The notes under the pieces were generated by a model. It saw only the letters and a program-made list of their open reading frames with translations. It was not told the DNA's origin and made no database searches. This document shows, in pieces, positions 22,950-31,313 of a DNA stretch of 32,193 nucleotides. The translations under genes were made by a program, and so were the position numbers. The DNA lies in the NCBI GenBank assembly GCA_900541415.1, contig UQJP01000037.1, positions 1 to 32,193 on the forward strand, in the 5' to 3' direction. The DNA is from an uncultured Odoribacter sp. GTDB taxonomy: Bacteria; Bacteroidota; Bacteroidia; Bacteroidales; Marinifilaceae. Within the stretch, counting starts at the first letter, position 1. Each line of letters starts with the position of its first letter.

Positions 22950-23753
22950 ATGGATAAACCCGTTTTGCCGGGCTTGCAGAATCTGTTTGGAATGAATATA
23001 AAAGAATATATACAACAAAATTTATATCCTCACCGGAAGGGGATCATGGGCACCGTGATCGTTCATCTTCTGGCGTTGATTGTTTTGCTTTCAGTACAGA
23101 TTTCAAGAATGGAAATTCCGGCTGTGATCGAGATTGTTATGGATTTGCCGGAGCCGGAAGAAATTAAAAAGGCACTTGAAGAAAAAGAGAAAAAAGAGGA
23201 GATAGAACGGAAAACGGCAACCGAAGAAGTGGAGCAAATGCTACGTTCCATAGCTGTGAACGAAAATGCGGACAAGAGCCGGAAAAATAAGCCGGAATCG
23301 AATGTGCAGGCTTATATCGACGAGGTTATGGCGGAGTTGGAGAATGGGGAGAATGTGGGGGATGACGGACGTTATAAGCCGAAACGGGATAAAAATTTCC
23401 TGAAAGACAGCCTGCAAAATGTGCGCGACCGGAAAGAACAGGCGCTTGATTCTCTGAAATCGACGTTTTATTCCGGTAAAAGCAGCGTTTCTTATAATTT
23501 GAAGGACCGTTATGCCAGGGTGTTGCCGATTCCCGTGTTTAAATGTGAATTCGGAGGTACGGTTGTTGTGAATATTGCTGTAAATCCCAAAGGAGCCGTT
23601 CAGAAGGCGGAGGTCGACGCGGCGCAATCGCAGGCGGACGATTGCCTGTGGCGGGTGGCTGCGGATGCCGCTTTGAAATCGCTTTTCAATGTGAAATCCG
23701 ATGCTCCGGCTTTGCAATACGGGACGATTACTTATCATTTTGTGAAACAGTAA
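22950..23753 (+). CDS. TonB-like energy-transducer family protein
   Basis: A 267-residue protein anchored by one helix (about 33-52: GTVIVHLLALIVLLSVQISR). A charged linker rich in Glu and Lys (about 70-100) follows, and the C-terminal domain (about 195-267: CEFGGTVVVNIAVNPKGAVQKAEV, then AADAALKSLFN) resembles the TonB C-terminal fold. A proline-rich spacer is missing. The start may be the ATG at 22950 or 22992 (MNIKEYIQQNLYPHRKG), the latter resembling relatives. Its start is 2 bases after the permease stop, so co-translation is likely. Not every such protein energises receptors; linkage to a permease suggests an envelope transport role, undetermined. Confidence 0.8.
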   Translation: MDKPVLPGLQNLFGMNIKEYIQQNLYPHRKGIMGTVIVHLLALIVLLSVQISRMEIPAVIEIVMDLPEPEEIKKALEEKEKKEEIERKTATEEVEQMLRSIAVNENADKSRKNKPESNVQAYIDEVMAELENGENVGDDGRYKPKRDKNFLKDSLQNVRDRKEQALDSLKSTFYSGKSSVSYNLKDRYARVLPIPVFKCEFGGTVVVNIAVNPKGAVQKAEVDAAQSQADDCLWRVAADAALKSLFNVKSDAPALQYGTITYHFVKQ

Positions 23754-23785
23754 CAAAAGGCGATTTTTAGATTTTAAAATTATAA

Positions 23786-23816
23786 TTTCAGATTTTAAAT
23801 AATTACGCTATCTTTG
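23786..23816 (+). promoter_or_regulatory. Promoter of the GH16-like gene
   Basis: TTTC at 23786-23789 (one mismatch to TTTG), 19 bases, then TAtcTTTG at 23809-23816. It is 37 bases before the ATG at 23854. Confidence 0.55.
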
Positions 23817-23853
23817 CTACATTATAGGTGGTGAATCGTATTGGATATTTATT

Positions 23854-25269
23854 ATGAGTTTACTTTCATTTTTATTTCAGAAAAATAAAATCATTCGTAG
23901 TACTCATGAGGCTGAAATGTTTCGCGAAGTATTCCGGGAAAATTATGAGCTTTATGTAAAAGTAGGGAAAAGTGAAGATTTGAAGCGTTTCCAGGAATTG
24001 GGGGAATATATCAATAGCCCGTTGTTCAAGCAAAGACGTAAAGAAATCGATTCACTTTCTTATGTCGGCAGCGAATATTATAATGCAGAGAAACAATATA
24101 AGCAGTTATTGAAGTCGAAGAAACTGAGGGCTTATTATCTGATTCGTGATTCCGAAGAACTGAAAGGGTATCTGCGGGTGAAAGAATCCGAAGCTTATAA
24201 AGAATATGCGAAGTTGCGGGTGGTGGTCATGTCGCCGGGTTTCGATAAAAAACTGCATGCAGCAGAGTTCGCTGCTTACCGGGAGATTGTCAAATCTCCT
24301 AAAATTGCGGCTCTGATTCGTCTGGAAAACAGTCCGAAATTCAAATGTTATACGGAACTGAAAGACACTTCCCTGCCCGCGGAGTTCGATCGGCTTACCA
24401 CTTTTATCCAGTCGGATGATTTTAAAAAGAACCGGGCTTATCTGATCAATAAGAAACGCTATCTGACAACCGATGATTATAAGTTGTTGTGTGAATACGA
24501 GGAATTGAAGAAACGTCCGGATATTGCCAAATACCACGCTTTGAGCGAAGATCCCTATTTCAATAGTATGTTGAAGTGGGAAGAGGTGTTTCAGGACGAT
24601 TTCAATACGGGCAAGCTCGACGAAAATAGCTGGATTTCCCGTTATTATGCCGGAGATCGTTTTTTGAACGATACGTATGGTGTTGGGAAGGACGTGCAAC
24701 TGTATACGCAGGATAATATTTCTTTTAATGATTCCGCTGTTTGTTTGAATTTCAGGAAAGAATCGATTATCGGGAAGTATTGGGATGCCACGTTGGGAAT
24801 CCGGGAGCGGGAATATGAATATACTTCCGGATTGTTGAGTTCTGCAACTTTCCTCCGGCAAAAATACGGGCGTTTCGAGGCAAAAATAAAGCTCAACCGG
24901 AATGGGCTCACCCAATGTTTCTGGTTGATGGGCGATACATACCTGCCTCATATCAATGTCATGAAATGCGATGCCAGCGGACTTGCCGTGGGAAGCATTT
25001 GTTCCAGTAAGGCTGCTGTCGCTTCCAATGAAGAATTGGTGAAAACGCTGGAATTAGGTAATGATTATTATATTTTCACGCTCGAATGGACAAAAGATAA
25101 GTTGGTGTGGATGGTTAATGACTTGGTGGTGAAAGAAGTGCGTGAAAACATTCCTGATGTTCCAATGTATATCGGCTTTAGCCTGGGAGCTCACGCTGCA
25201 CCGAACAACCATAGTTTGCCGGGAAAGATGGAGATTGATTGGGTGAAAGTCTATAAGCTTAAAAATTAA
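23854..25269 (+). CDS. GH16-fold protein with degenerate active site and N-terminal helical repeats
   Basis: A 471-residue protein without a signal peptide. Residues about 40-240 contain at least a dozen short degenerate repeats of the pattern S-x-x-[FLYI]-K-x-Y-x-x-L (for example SEDLKRFQEL, SEELKGYLRV, SEAYKEYAKL, SPKFKCYTEL), spaced 10-19 residues apart. From about 245 the sequence follows the GH16/laminarinase jellyroll (FQDDFNTGKLDENSWIS, KYGRFEAKIKLNRNGLTQCFWLMGD, KMEIDWVKVY). The catalytic signature E-I-D-I-x-E is replaced by H366-I-N368-V-M-K371, so acid/base and nucleophile are lost and hydrolysis is unlikely. It may bind a carbohydrate or another protein. It has its own promoter and lies just before a ComF-like gene. 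Function unknown. Confidence 0.8.
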   Translation: MSLLSFLFQKNKIIRSTHEAEMFREVFRENYELYVKVGKSEDLKRFQELGEYINSPLFKQRRKEIDSLSYVGSEYYNAEKQYKQLLKSKKLRAYYLIRDSEELKGYLRVKESEAYKEYAKLRVVVMSPGFDKKLHAAEFAAYREIVKSPKIAALIRLENSPKFKCYTELKDTSLPAEFDRLTTFIQSDDFKKNRAYLINKKRYLTTDDYKLLCEYEELKKRPDIAKYHALSEDPYFNSMLKWEEVFQDDFNTGKLDENSWISRYYAGDRFLNDTYGVGKDVQLYTQDNISFNDSAVCLNFRKESIIGKYWDATLGIREREYEYTSGLLSSATFLRQKYGRFEAKIKLNRNGLTQCFWLMGDTYLPHINVMKCDASGLAVGSICSSKAAVASNEELVKTLELGNDYYIFTLEWTKDKLVWMVNDLVVKEVRENIPDVPMYIGFSLGAHAAPNNHSLPGKMEIDWVKVYKLKN

Positions 25270-25319
25270 TGCCGGCTGGCAGGTAAATCAATCGTCATGG
25301 GGTAACTTTTTTTCATCCG

Positions 25320-26006
25320 GTGGCCCGTCTATTTCATCCCTTGTCGGAACTGCTGTTCCCCCGGTTGTGTGTGGTGTGCGGGACTTGCCTCGTGGAAAGT
25401 GAGCAATATATTTGTTCGGCTTGCCTTTCCGATTTCCCTATGGTTGAAAATGTCCGGGATGCCGGGGAACATGTTTTGGATACTTTTCCCGTGCCTTTTC
25501 GTCCCCGTCGCCTTTATTCTCTTTTCTACTATAATAAATACAGCGATTACCGCCGTTTGATTTTTGCCGTAAAATATCATTCCCGGAAAAAATTGGGAAT
25601 TTATTTAGGACGGATGTTGGGGGCGTGTATTCCCGTTGATGCCGGAATCGACGGTATTGTCCCTGTTCCGTTGCATCCCCGGCGGGAGAAGGAACGTGGA
25701 TTTAACCAGGCTTTTCAAATTGCATTAGGCATACAGGAAGTGACCGGACTGGAAATTTATTCCGAAGTGCTTGTCCGTGAAAAAAATAATGCGTCGCAAA
25801 CCGGGAAAATGACCGGGGAAAGAAAGGAAAACGTGGAAAATATATTTAGATTGCACCATCCGGCGATGATTGCGGGTAAACATGTCCTGTTGGTAGATGA
25901 TGTCATTACAACCGGAGCCACGTTGGGGGCTTGTATGCTGGCTTTGAGGGGTGCGGGAAATGTTGCGTTCAGCCTGGGGTGTGTGGCGCAGGCGGCTGCG
26001 CTTTGA
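25320..26006 (+). CDS. ComF-family phosphoribosyltransferase-like protein
   Basis: A 228-residue ComF family protein. An N-terminal zinc-ribbon-like element with C17-x-x-C20 and C32-x-x-C35 precedes a phosphoribosyltransferase domain with the PRPP-binding motif VDDVITTGAT at residues 192-201. VPVPLHPRREKERGFNQ is the typical ComF active-site segment. The start is GTG at 25320. ComF is needed for DNA uptake in naturally competent bacteria, but homologues are widespread in non-competent species, so the role here is uncertain. It follows the GH16-like gene by 50 bases in the same direction. Confidence 0.88.
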   Translation: MARLFHPLSELLFPRLCVVCGTCLVESEQYICSACLSDFPMVENVRDAGEHVLDTFPVPFRPRRLYSLFYYNKYSDYRRLIFAVKYHSRKKLGIYLGRMLGACIPVDAGIDGIVPVPLHPRREKERGFNQAFQIALGIQEVTGLEIYSEVLVREKNNASQTGKMTGERKENVENIFRLHHPAMIAGKHVLLVDDVITTGATLGACMLALRGAGNVAFSLGCVAQAAAL

Positions 26007-26035
26007 AGTTTAAGTTTGTTTTTCCTCTTTGACTA

Positions 26036-26043
26036 TACCTTTG
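26036..26043 (+). promoter_or_regulatory. Possible -7 element downstream of comF-like gene
   Basis: TAccTTTG, with a TTTG 17 bases upstream (26015-26018), slightly closer than the consensus spacing. It may be a second promoter for the Big_5 lipoprotein gene. Confidence 0.35.
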
Positions 26044-26126
26044 GGAGAATGCGCCCGAAATGGCATTCCTTCTGTTTTAATTTCAGTATACTTGCTTTTC
26101 AGTAACTTTTTATCATTTTTATCACG

Positions 26127-26134
26127 TATATTTG
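26127..26134 (+). promoter_or_regulatory. -7 element of the Big_5 lipoprotein gene
   Basis: TAtaTTTG followed by T, 80 bases before the ATG at 26214. A T-rich stretch stands in place of a -33 box. Confidence 0.45.
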
Positions 26135-26213
26135 TCAAATGGCAGATAAGCTTCCGGAAATTTTTAACACCGGGGGTTGCCGACAGAGAGAGGAGATGAA
26201 TTGTTAATTTTTG

Positions 26214-28076
26214 ATGAGTTTTAGAACGATGAACAGACGCGACTGGATAGCTTTTTTTCAGTTCCTCGTGGGAACATTATTGCTGATCGTATTGTTTCAT
26301 GCCTGTGCAAACCGGGGGTATCCGGAAGGTGGGCCAAAGGACACCACTCCTCCGAAGGTGGTGGGGGAAACACCTCCCTCCTATACTACGAATTTCAACA
26401 AGAAGCGGGTAAATATTTATTTTGACGAATATATCCAACTGAAAGATATTAACGGGAAATTCATTATATCGCCGCCGCAGAAAAAAAGTCCCAAAGTGAG
26501 ATTGATGGGAAAATACGTGCAGGTGGATTTTGTAGATTCATTACGTCCGAATACTACTTATAGCCTTGATTTTGCGGATGCTATCGTCGATAACAATGAA
26601 GGCAATCCATTGGGTTTCTACCGTTATGTTTTCTCTACCGGAAATACGATCGATTCTTTGGAATTGAGCGGTAATGTGGTGAATGCGGAAAGTGGAGAGC
26701 CGGTGTTGAATATGTTTGTGTTGTTATATGAAAACCATGCCGATTCCCTTCCGTTGAAAGAGCTGCCGAGCTATGTGGCCCGTACGGACAGTTCCGGTTT
26801 TTTCCGTTTGACGAATCTGAGGGATACGACATACCGGATTGTGGCTTTGGGTGACAATAACCGGGATTATAAATATACGCCGGAAGGGGAAATGTTCGCT
26901 TTCCTGGACACGTTTGTACGTCCGGTGGTGATACCTATGGAGAGGCATGATACCATCACCCGGATCGATTCGATTGTCGGAAAGGATACTATCACATCCG
27001 ACAGTATATTTACGGTACGTTTTCTGGCTTACGGCCCCAATAATCTATATTTGCGCCTCTTTACGGAAGACCTTACTCAATTGTATATGGTGAACGACGA
27101 CCGTAAGGAACGGGAACGGCTGGAATTTATTTTCAGTATCCCGGCACAAAACGATTTTCAGATTACACTTTGGGACACTTTGGCCACAGAGCCTTTGCCT
27201 GAAGATTGGTATATTAAGGAACATTCTGCCGGAAACGACACGATCAGTATCTGGATTAAAGATTCCACGGTGTATAAGCGGGATACTCTTCATTTTATCG
27301 TGAATTATCTGCGAACCGACAGCTTGGGACGCTCCCTTTATGCGGATACGAACCGATATGTTTTCCGTGATAAGCCTGAAAATAAACGGGGCAAGAAAAA
27401 AGATGAGCCGAAAACGCCTCAAGTGAAATTTTTAACGATCAATTCGAACGCTTCCGGTGAGTTCGATAAGAACAGGCGTGTTACCGTTTCGTTCGACCGA
27501 CCGATTCACCGGGAGGACATCGAACATATTCAGTTGTTGCAAAAGGTGGATACATTGTGGGAACCGAAGGAGTTTAAACTTATAGAAGACCCCTTGAAAA
27601 TCCGTCAGTTTTATGTGGATACGGAACTGGAATTTGAAAAAGAATATATGCTGAAAGTGGATTCCGGGATGATATATGATATATATGGCAGGCATAATAA
27701 TAAGCTGGAACGGGCATTTAAGATCAGGCCGGAGGAATATTACGGGAAAATTATGCTGAATATGAAGGGTGTCCAGGGCGATGTCATTGTGCAGCTTTAT
27801 AAATCGGACGGGGGAAAATCGGATAACGGGAAGCGAAAATATGCCGTAGTCGCTGAAAAAAAGATAAACAAAGACGAGCTTGTTACGTTTGATTTTTTAC
27901 AGGAAGGAAAATATAAGCTTCGGGCTATATTGGATAAGAATGGAAACGGGAAATGGGATACCGGATTGTATTTACAAAATCGGCAACCGGAAGAAATCAT
28001 CTATTTGCCGGTGGAGATTAATGTGAAACAAAATTTTGATTTTGAGCAGGAATTTGATTTACGGAAACCCTATTAA
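26214..28076 (+). CDS. Ig-like (Big_5) domain lipoprotein
   Basis: A 620-residue envelope lipoprotein, with the lipobox FHAC (C31) after a hydrophobic helix (FLVGTLLLIVL). PEGGPKDTTPPKVVGETPPS, a short linker, leads into a bacterial Ig-like (Big_5) beta domain: NKKRVNIYFDEYIQLKDING and YSLDFADAIVDNNEGNPL. A carboxypeptidase-regulatory-like segment follows (ELSGNVVNAESGEPVLNMFVLLYE, TDSSGFFRLTNL), then further beta domains to the end. The start could also be the ATG at 26229. No enzymatic motif was seen; it probably faces the periplasm or the surface. Function unknown, though it is a conserved gene type in Bacteroidales. Confidence 0.85.
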   Translation: MSFRTMNRRDWIAFFQFLVGTLLLIVLFHACANRGYPEGGPKDTTPPKVVGETPPSYTTNFNKKRVNIYFDEYIQLKDINGKFIISPPQKKSPKVRLMGKYVQVDFVDSLRPNTTYSLDFADAIVDNNEGNPLGFYRYVFSTGNTIDSLELSGNVVNAESGEPVLNMFVLLYENHADSLPLKELPSYVARTDSSGFFRLTNLRDTTYRIVALGDNNRDYKYTPEGEMFAFLDTFVRPVVIPMERHDTITRIDSIVGKDTITSDSIFTVRFLAYGPNNLYLRLFTEDLTQLYMVNDDRKERERLEFIFSIPAQNDFQITLWDTLATEPLPEDWYIKEHSAGNDTISIWIKDSTVYKRDTLHFIVNYLRTDSLGRSLYADTNRYVFRDKPENKRGKKKDEPKTPQVKFLTINSNASGEFDKNRRVTVSFDRPIHREDIEHIQLLQKVDTLWEPKEFKLIEDPLKIRQFYVDTELEFEKEYMLKVDSGMIYDIYGRHNNKLERAFKIRPEEYYGKIMLNMKGVQGDVIVQLYKSDGGKSDNGKRKYAVVAEKKINKDELVTFDFLQEGKYKLRAILDKNGNGKWDTGLYLQNRQPEEIIYLPVEINVKQNFDFEQEFDLRKPY

Positions 28077-28159
28077 CGGGGGAAAAGAATAAAAATCAGG
28101 AGATTTGAGAAGTGGCGCCGCACGGCGTGTGTTTCAGGTTTCCATAGCGGAAATGAGGT

Positions 28160-28930
28160 ATGAGGAAAACGCTGTTGATAATTTTTATTGTATGCCAGGG
28201 GATGTCCCTCTTTGCCCAAAAAAACTATCCTTTTGTGGAGGAGCTGGTGTATGACGGGTATTATAATTGGGGATTTATCTGGGTGAAAGCGGGGAGGGTT
28301 GAGTTTTCGCTGAAGCAATCGGACAAATATCCCGATGCACAGATTTTAAATGTGGTGGGCTATTCGCTGCCTTCCTGGGATTGGGTGTTTAATATACGGG
28401 ATACCCTGACTTCGATACACAATTCCAAAACTTTTTTACCGTATGAGTTTTCGAGGAAAGCGCACGAGGGGAATTATCATAAGACATTCGATTATCGGTT
28501 CGATTATCGGGATTCTGTGATTTACGGTGATATTCACCGGATCGGCAAATACAGGAAAGCAGACACCGTTAAGCTGCAGGCCTGGACTTATGACATGCTC
28601 TCTGTGGCGTGGATGGCCAGGGAACTGGATTTCGATAAGTTTCAGAAGAACGATATTATCCCTATAAAAATTTTAATTGATAGTAAAATTTATGATCTTT
28701 ACATTCGGTATTTGGGTACCAGTAAGATAAAGGCTGACGGGGAACGTCAGGAGTGTTATATGTTCTCGCCTTTATTGGTGGAGGGGGATGTATTTAAAGG
28801 GGGTGAAACCATGAAAATCTGGGTCAGTAAAGATGAATACAGGATTCCGATTATGGTGGAAACCAAAATATTGGTCGGGTCTGTAAAGGGGATCATCGAT
28901 AGAAAGGCCAGTAAATGGGAGAAAAAATGA
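28160..28930 (+). CDS. DUF3108 exported protein
   Basis: A 256-residue exported protein with a signal peptide ending SLFAQ. The body is beta-rich and matches DUF3108 in pattern: EELVYDGYYNWGFIWVKAGRVEFSL at the start, RDTLTSIHNSKTFLPYEFSRK, YDMLSVAWMARELD, and IPIKILIDSKIYDLYIRYLG. The family is common in Gram-negative bacteria and its role is not established; it is thought to be periplasmic. It is 83 bases after the Big_5 lipoprotein and 28 bases before the DUF4837 gene, so the three may form an operon. Confidence 0.85.
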   Translation: MRKTLLIIFIVCQGMSLFAQKNYPFVEELVYDGYYNWGFIWVKAGRVEFSLKQSDKYPDAQILNVVGYSLPSWDWVFNIRDTLTSIHNSKTFLPYEFSRKAHEGNYHKTFDYRFDYRDSVIYGDIHRIGKYRKADTVKLQAWTYDMLSVAWMARELDFDKFQKNDIIPIKILIDSKIYDLYIRYLGTSKIKADGERQECYMFSPLLVEGDVFKGGETMKIWVSKDEYRIPIMVETKILVGSVKGIIDRKASKWEKK

Positions 28931-28958
28931 AAAATGGTTACGATTAATTATATGATAT

Positions 28959-30008
28959 ATGAAAGCACGTTTCTTATTTTATTTGATTTTGCTGGCATCG
29001 GTCATGTCAGCCGTTTCCTGTAAAGAGGGAAAAAAAGGTGGCCGGAATCTGTTGCCTGCCGTTTCCGGTGCTACGAACGAAATTTTAGTGGTCATGAATA
29101 AAGCCTTGTGGGATGGCCCGATGGGAGATACTGTCAAAGGTTTTTTCGAGCAGCCGCAATTGGGATTGCCCCAGTCGGAACCGATGTTTGATGTGATTAA
29201 CCTGCCGCTGGCAAATTTTGAAAAGAATGTGAAGTCGCATCGGAATGTGTTGTTTGTCGAAGTTTCGCCTAAAGTCGATACGACTGCTTTGTTGTTTAAA
29301 GAAAGCCCTTGGGCGAGAACGCAAAAGCTGTTCAGGCTTACCGCTACTTCCGATTCTGCTTTCTATCGCCTGTTCGATGAAAATAAAGAGAAAATTATGG
29401 CTGTTTTTGCCAAAGCCGAGCGCGACCGTTTGATCGAAGTGTATAAAAAAACGTCCGACAATAAGATTTTTAATTTGTTTAAAAACAAATATAAAATGCT
29501 GATGTATTGTCCCGGTGGTTATGTTATCAATAAGGATACCAATAATTTTGTTTGGATTTCGGCTGAAACCAGAGTGGATAGTAAAGGGATTATCTTTTTT
29601 CAGGAAACTTATGAAAATCAGGTTCAGTTGAACTATCAGATTATCATGGATAGAATGAATGAAATGCTGAAACAGTATATTCCGGGCCCGCTTCCCAATA
29701 CCTGGATGACATTGGACATGAAAACTCCGGTGACGGCCGCTACCTATAATTATCAGGGGGCTTATTATGCCGTAATGATCCGGGGATTATGGATGGTGCA
29801 GAATGATTTTATGGGTGGTCCTTTCGTTATCAACACCGTACTCGACGAAGAGCATAACCGGATTATTTACATGATGGCTTATGTTTATGCGCCGGACGGA
29901 AAGAAACGGAATATGCTGCGGCAGGTAGAAAATATTCTTTATACGGTGGACTTCAGTTACGATAAAGAAGAAAGTAAGAATGAAACGGCTTCTGCTTCTG
30001 GGAAGTGA
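28959..30008 (+). CDS. DUF4837 lipoprotein
   Basis: A 349-residue lipoprotein, lipobox AVSC (C21), then a DUF4837 domain. The start of the mature protein GATNEILVVMNKALWDGPMG, the region LFVEVSPKVDTTALLFKESPWARTQKL and the C-terminal YYAVMIRGLWMVQNDFMGGPF are typical of the Bacteroidota family. No catalytic residues are known. It is probably an envelope protein; partners are unidentified. A terminator follows 21 bases after the stop. Confidence 0.88.
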   Translation: MKARFLFYLILLASVMSAVSCKEGKKGGRNLLPAVSGATNEILVVMNKALWDGPMGDTVKGFFEQPQLGLPQSEPMFDVINLPLANFEKNVKSHRNVLFVEVSPKVDTTALLFKESPWARTQKLFRLTATSDSAFYRLFDENKEKIMAVFAKAERDRLIEVYKKTSDNKIFNLFKNKYKMLMYCPGGYVINKDTNNFVWISAETRVDSKGIIFFQETYENQVQLNYQIIMDRMNEMLKQYIPGPLPNTWMTLDMKTPVTAATYNYQGAYYAVMIRGLWMVQNDFMGGPFVINTVLDEEHNRIIYMMAYVYAPDGKKRNMLRQVENILYTVDFSYDKEESKNETASASGK

Positions 30009-30029
30009 AAAACATAGAAGGATAATTTG

Positions 30030-30070
30030 AAACACCGGGAATGAGACATTATTTCCGGTGTTTTGTTTTT
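30030..30070 (+). terminator. Terminator after the DUF4837 gene
   Basis: AAACACCGGGAAT pairs with ATTTCCGGTGTTT (one G-T pair) around an 8-base loop, followed by TTGTTTTT. It closes the 26214-30008 group. Confidence 0.85.
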
Positions 30071-30102
30071 ATGACAGGCTGGTTAAAAACCGCTTTATTT
30101 AC

Positions 30103-30110
30103 TAAATTTG
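30103..30110 (+). promoter_or_regulatory. -7 element of the NamZ-type gene
   Basis: TAaaTTTG followed by C, 19 bases before the ATG at 30130. No TTTG -33 box is seen at normal spacing. Confidence 0.5.
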
Positions 30111-30129
30111 CAGGACTGAATGAAAAGAT

Positions 30130-31311
30130 ATGATCATGAAAGGTTTGGAATGGATTTTGTTATCCCTCTTTGTTTGCTGGAATGTGGGAGAGTGTGCCGC
30201 CCAAGGGCAGGTGTCGCCCGGAATTGGGGATTTCGGTATATATCGTGCGAAACTTGAAGGGAAACGGGTTGGAATTATAGCTAATCAGACAGCCGTGGTG
30301 CCGGAATCCGGCATGATGCACTCCGTCGATTTTCTGCGGGAAAGAGGGGTGAATGTTGTTAAGATATTTTGTCCTGAACATGGATTCCGGGGGGACGCGG
30401 ATGCCGGGGAACAAGTGGGAGATTACCGGGATAAAGCCACCGGATTGCCTGTTATTTCCCTTTACGGTAAGAAGAAAAAACCGCTTCCCGATGATTTGAA
30501 AGACATCGATGTGTTGTTTTTCGATATGCAGGATGTAGGAGTGAGGTTTTATACCTATATTTCTACTTTGCACTATGTGATGGAGGCTTGTGCGGAGAAT
30601 GATATTCCGCTGATTGTGGCCGATCGCCCCAATCCGAATGCTTTTTATGTGGACGGCCCGGTACTCGACCTGAAATACCGTTCTTTTGTGGGGATGCATC
30701 CCGTGCCTGTGGTGTATGGGATGACTATCGGCGAGTATGCCCGTATGGTAAACGGAGAAGGTTGGTTGCAGGGCGGCGAGAAGTGTAGGCTGACTGTGGT
30801 GGCTTGCCGGAACTGGGAACGGGATATGGCTGTGGAATTACCCCGCAAGCCCTCGCCTAATTTGCCGGATAAAGTTTCGGTGATGCTTTACCCTTCCACC
30901 TGCCTGTTCGAGGGGACTGTGGTTAGCGAGGGACGGGGAACGCTAACCCCTTTTCAGGTGTTCGGGCATCCCGATTTGAAAAATATGCCCTACTCTTTTA
31001 CCCCCCGGAGCATTGAAGGCATGAGTAAATCGCCTAAGTGTTTGGGGAAGGAGTGCCACGGCATGAATTTATCCGGTTGTTATGATGAGGTGAAAAAAGG
31101 AGAAAGGTTGCGTTTAGACTGGCTGTTGCTTGCTTACCGGAATTATGCCGGGAAAGAACCTTTCTTTACTCCGTTTTTCGAAAAGCTGGCGGGGACGGAA
31201 CAGTTGAGAAAAGATATTGTTGCGGGTAAAAATGAAGAACAGATCAGGGCTTCGTGGCAGAAAGAACTGGAAGCTTTTAAGCAGATCAGAAAAAAATATT
31301 TGATATATTAA
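30130..31311 (+). CDS. namZ: Exo-beta-N-acetylmuramidase NamZ-type (DUF1343)
   Basis: A 393-residue exported protein with a signal peptide (about 1-24: GLEWILLSLFVCWNVGECAA). The family (DUF1343; CAZy GH171) removes terminal N-acetylmuramic acid from peptidoglycan fragments, supporting cell-wall recycling or use of MurNAc. Characteristic parts are GKRVGIIANQTAVV, the EHGFRGDADAGE stretch from E83, FFDMQDVGVRFYTYISTLHY and IVADRPNPN, then MTIGEYARMVNGEGW and PSPNLPDKVSVMLYPSTCLFEGT and SEGRGTLTPFQVFGHP. E83 corresponds to the glutamate region proposed to be catalytic in NamZ enzymes. The start may be the ATG at 30130 or at 30136. An AsmA-like gene starts 2 bases after the stop. Confidence 0.85.
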   Translation: MIMKGLEWILLSLFVCWNVGECAAQGQVSPGIGDFGIYRAKLEGKRVGIIANQTAVVPESGMMHSVDFLRERGVNVVKIFCPEHGFRGDADAGEQVGDYRDKATGLPVISLYGKKKKPLPDDLKDIDVLFFDMQDVGVRFYTYISTLHYVMEACAENDIPLIVADRPNPNAFYVDGPVLDLKYRSFVGMHPVPVVYGMTIGEYARMVNGEGWLQGGEKCRLTVVACRNWERDMAVELPRKPSPNLPDKVSVMLYPSTCLFEGTVVSEGRGTLTPFQVFGHPDLKNMPYSFTPRSIEGMSKSPKCLGKECHGMNLSGCYDEVKKGERLRLDWLLLAYRNYAGKEPFFTPFFEKLAGTEQLRKDIVAGKNEEQIRASWQKELEAFKQIRKKYLIY

Positions 31312-31313
31312 TC

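Noticed and set aside
24106..24951. 281-residue minus-strand open frame
   Set aside because: It is antisense to the GH16-like gene, whose motifs are clear on the plus strand.
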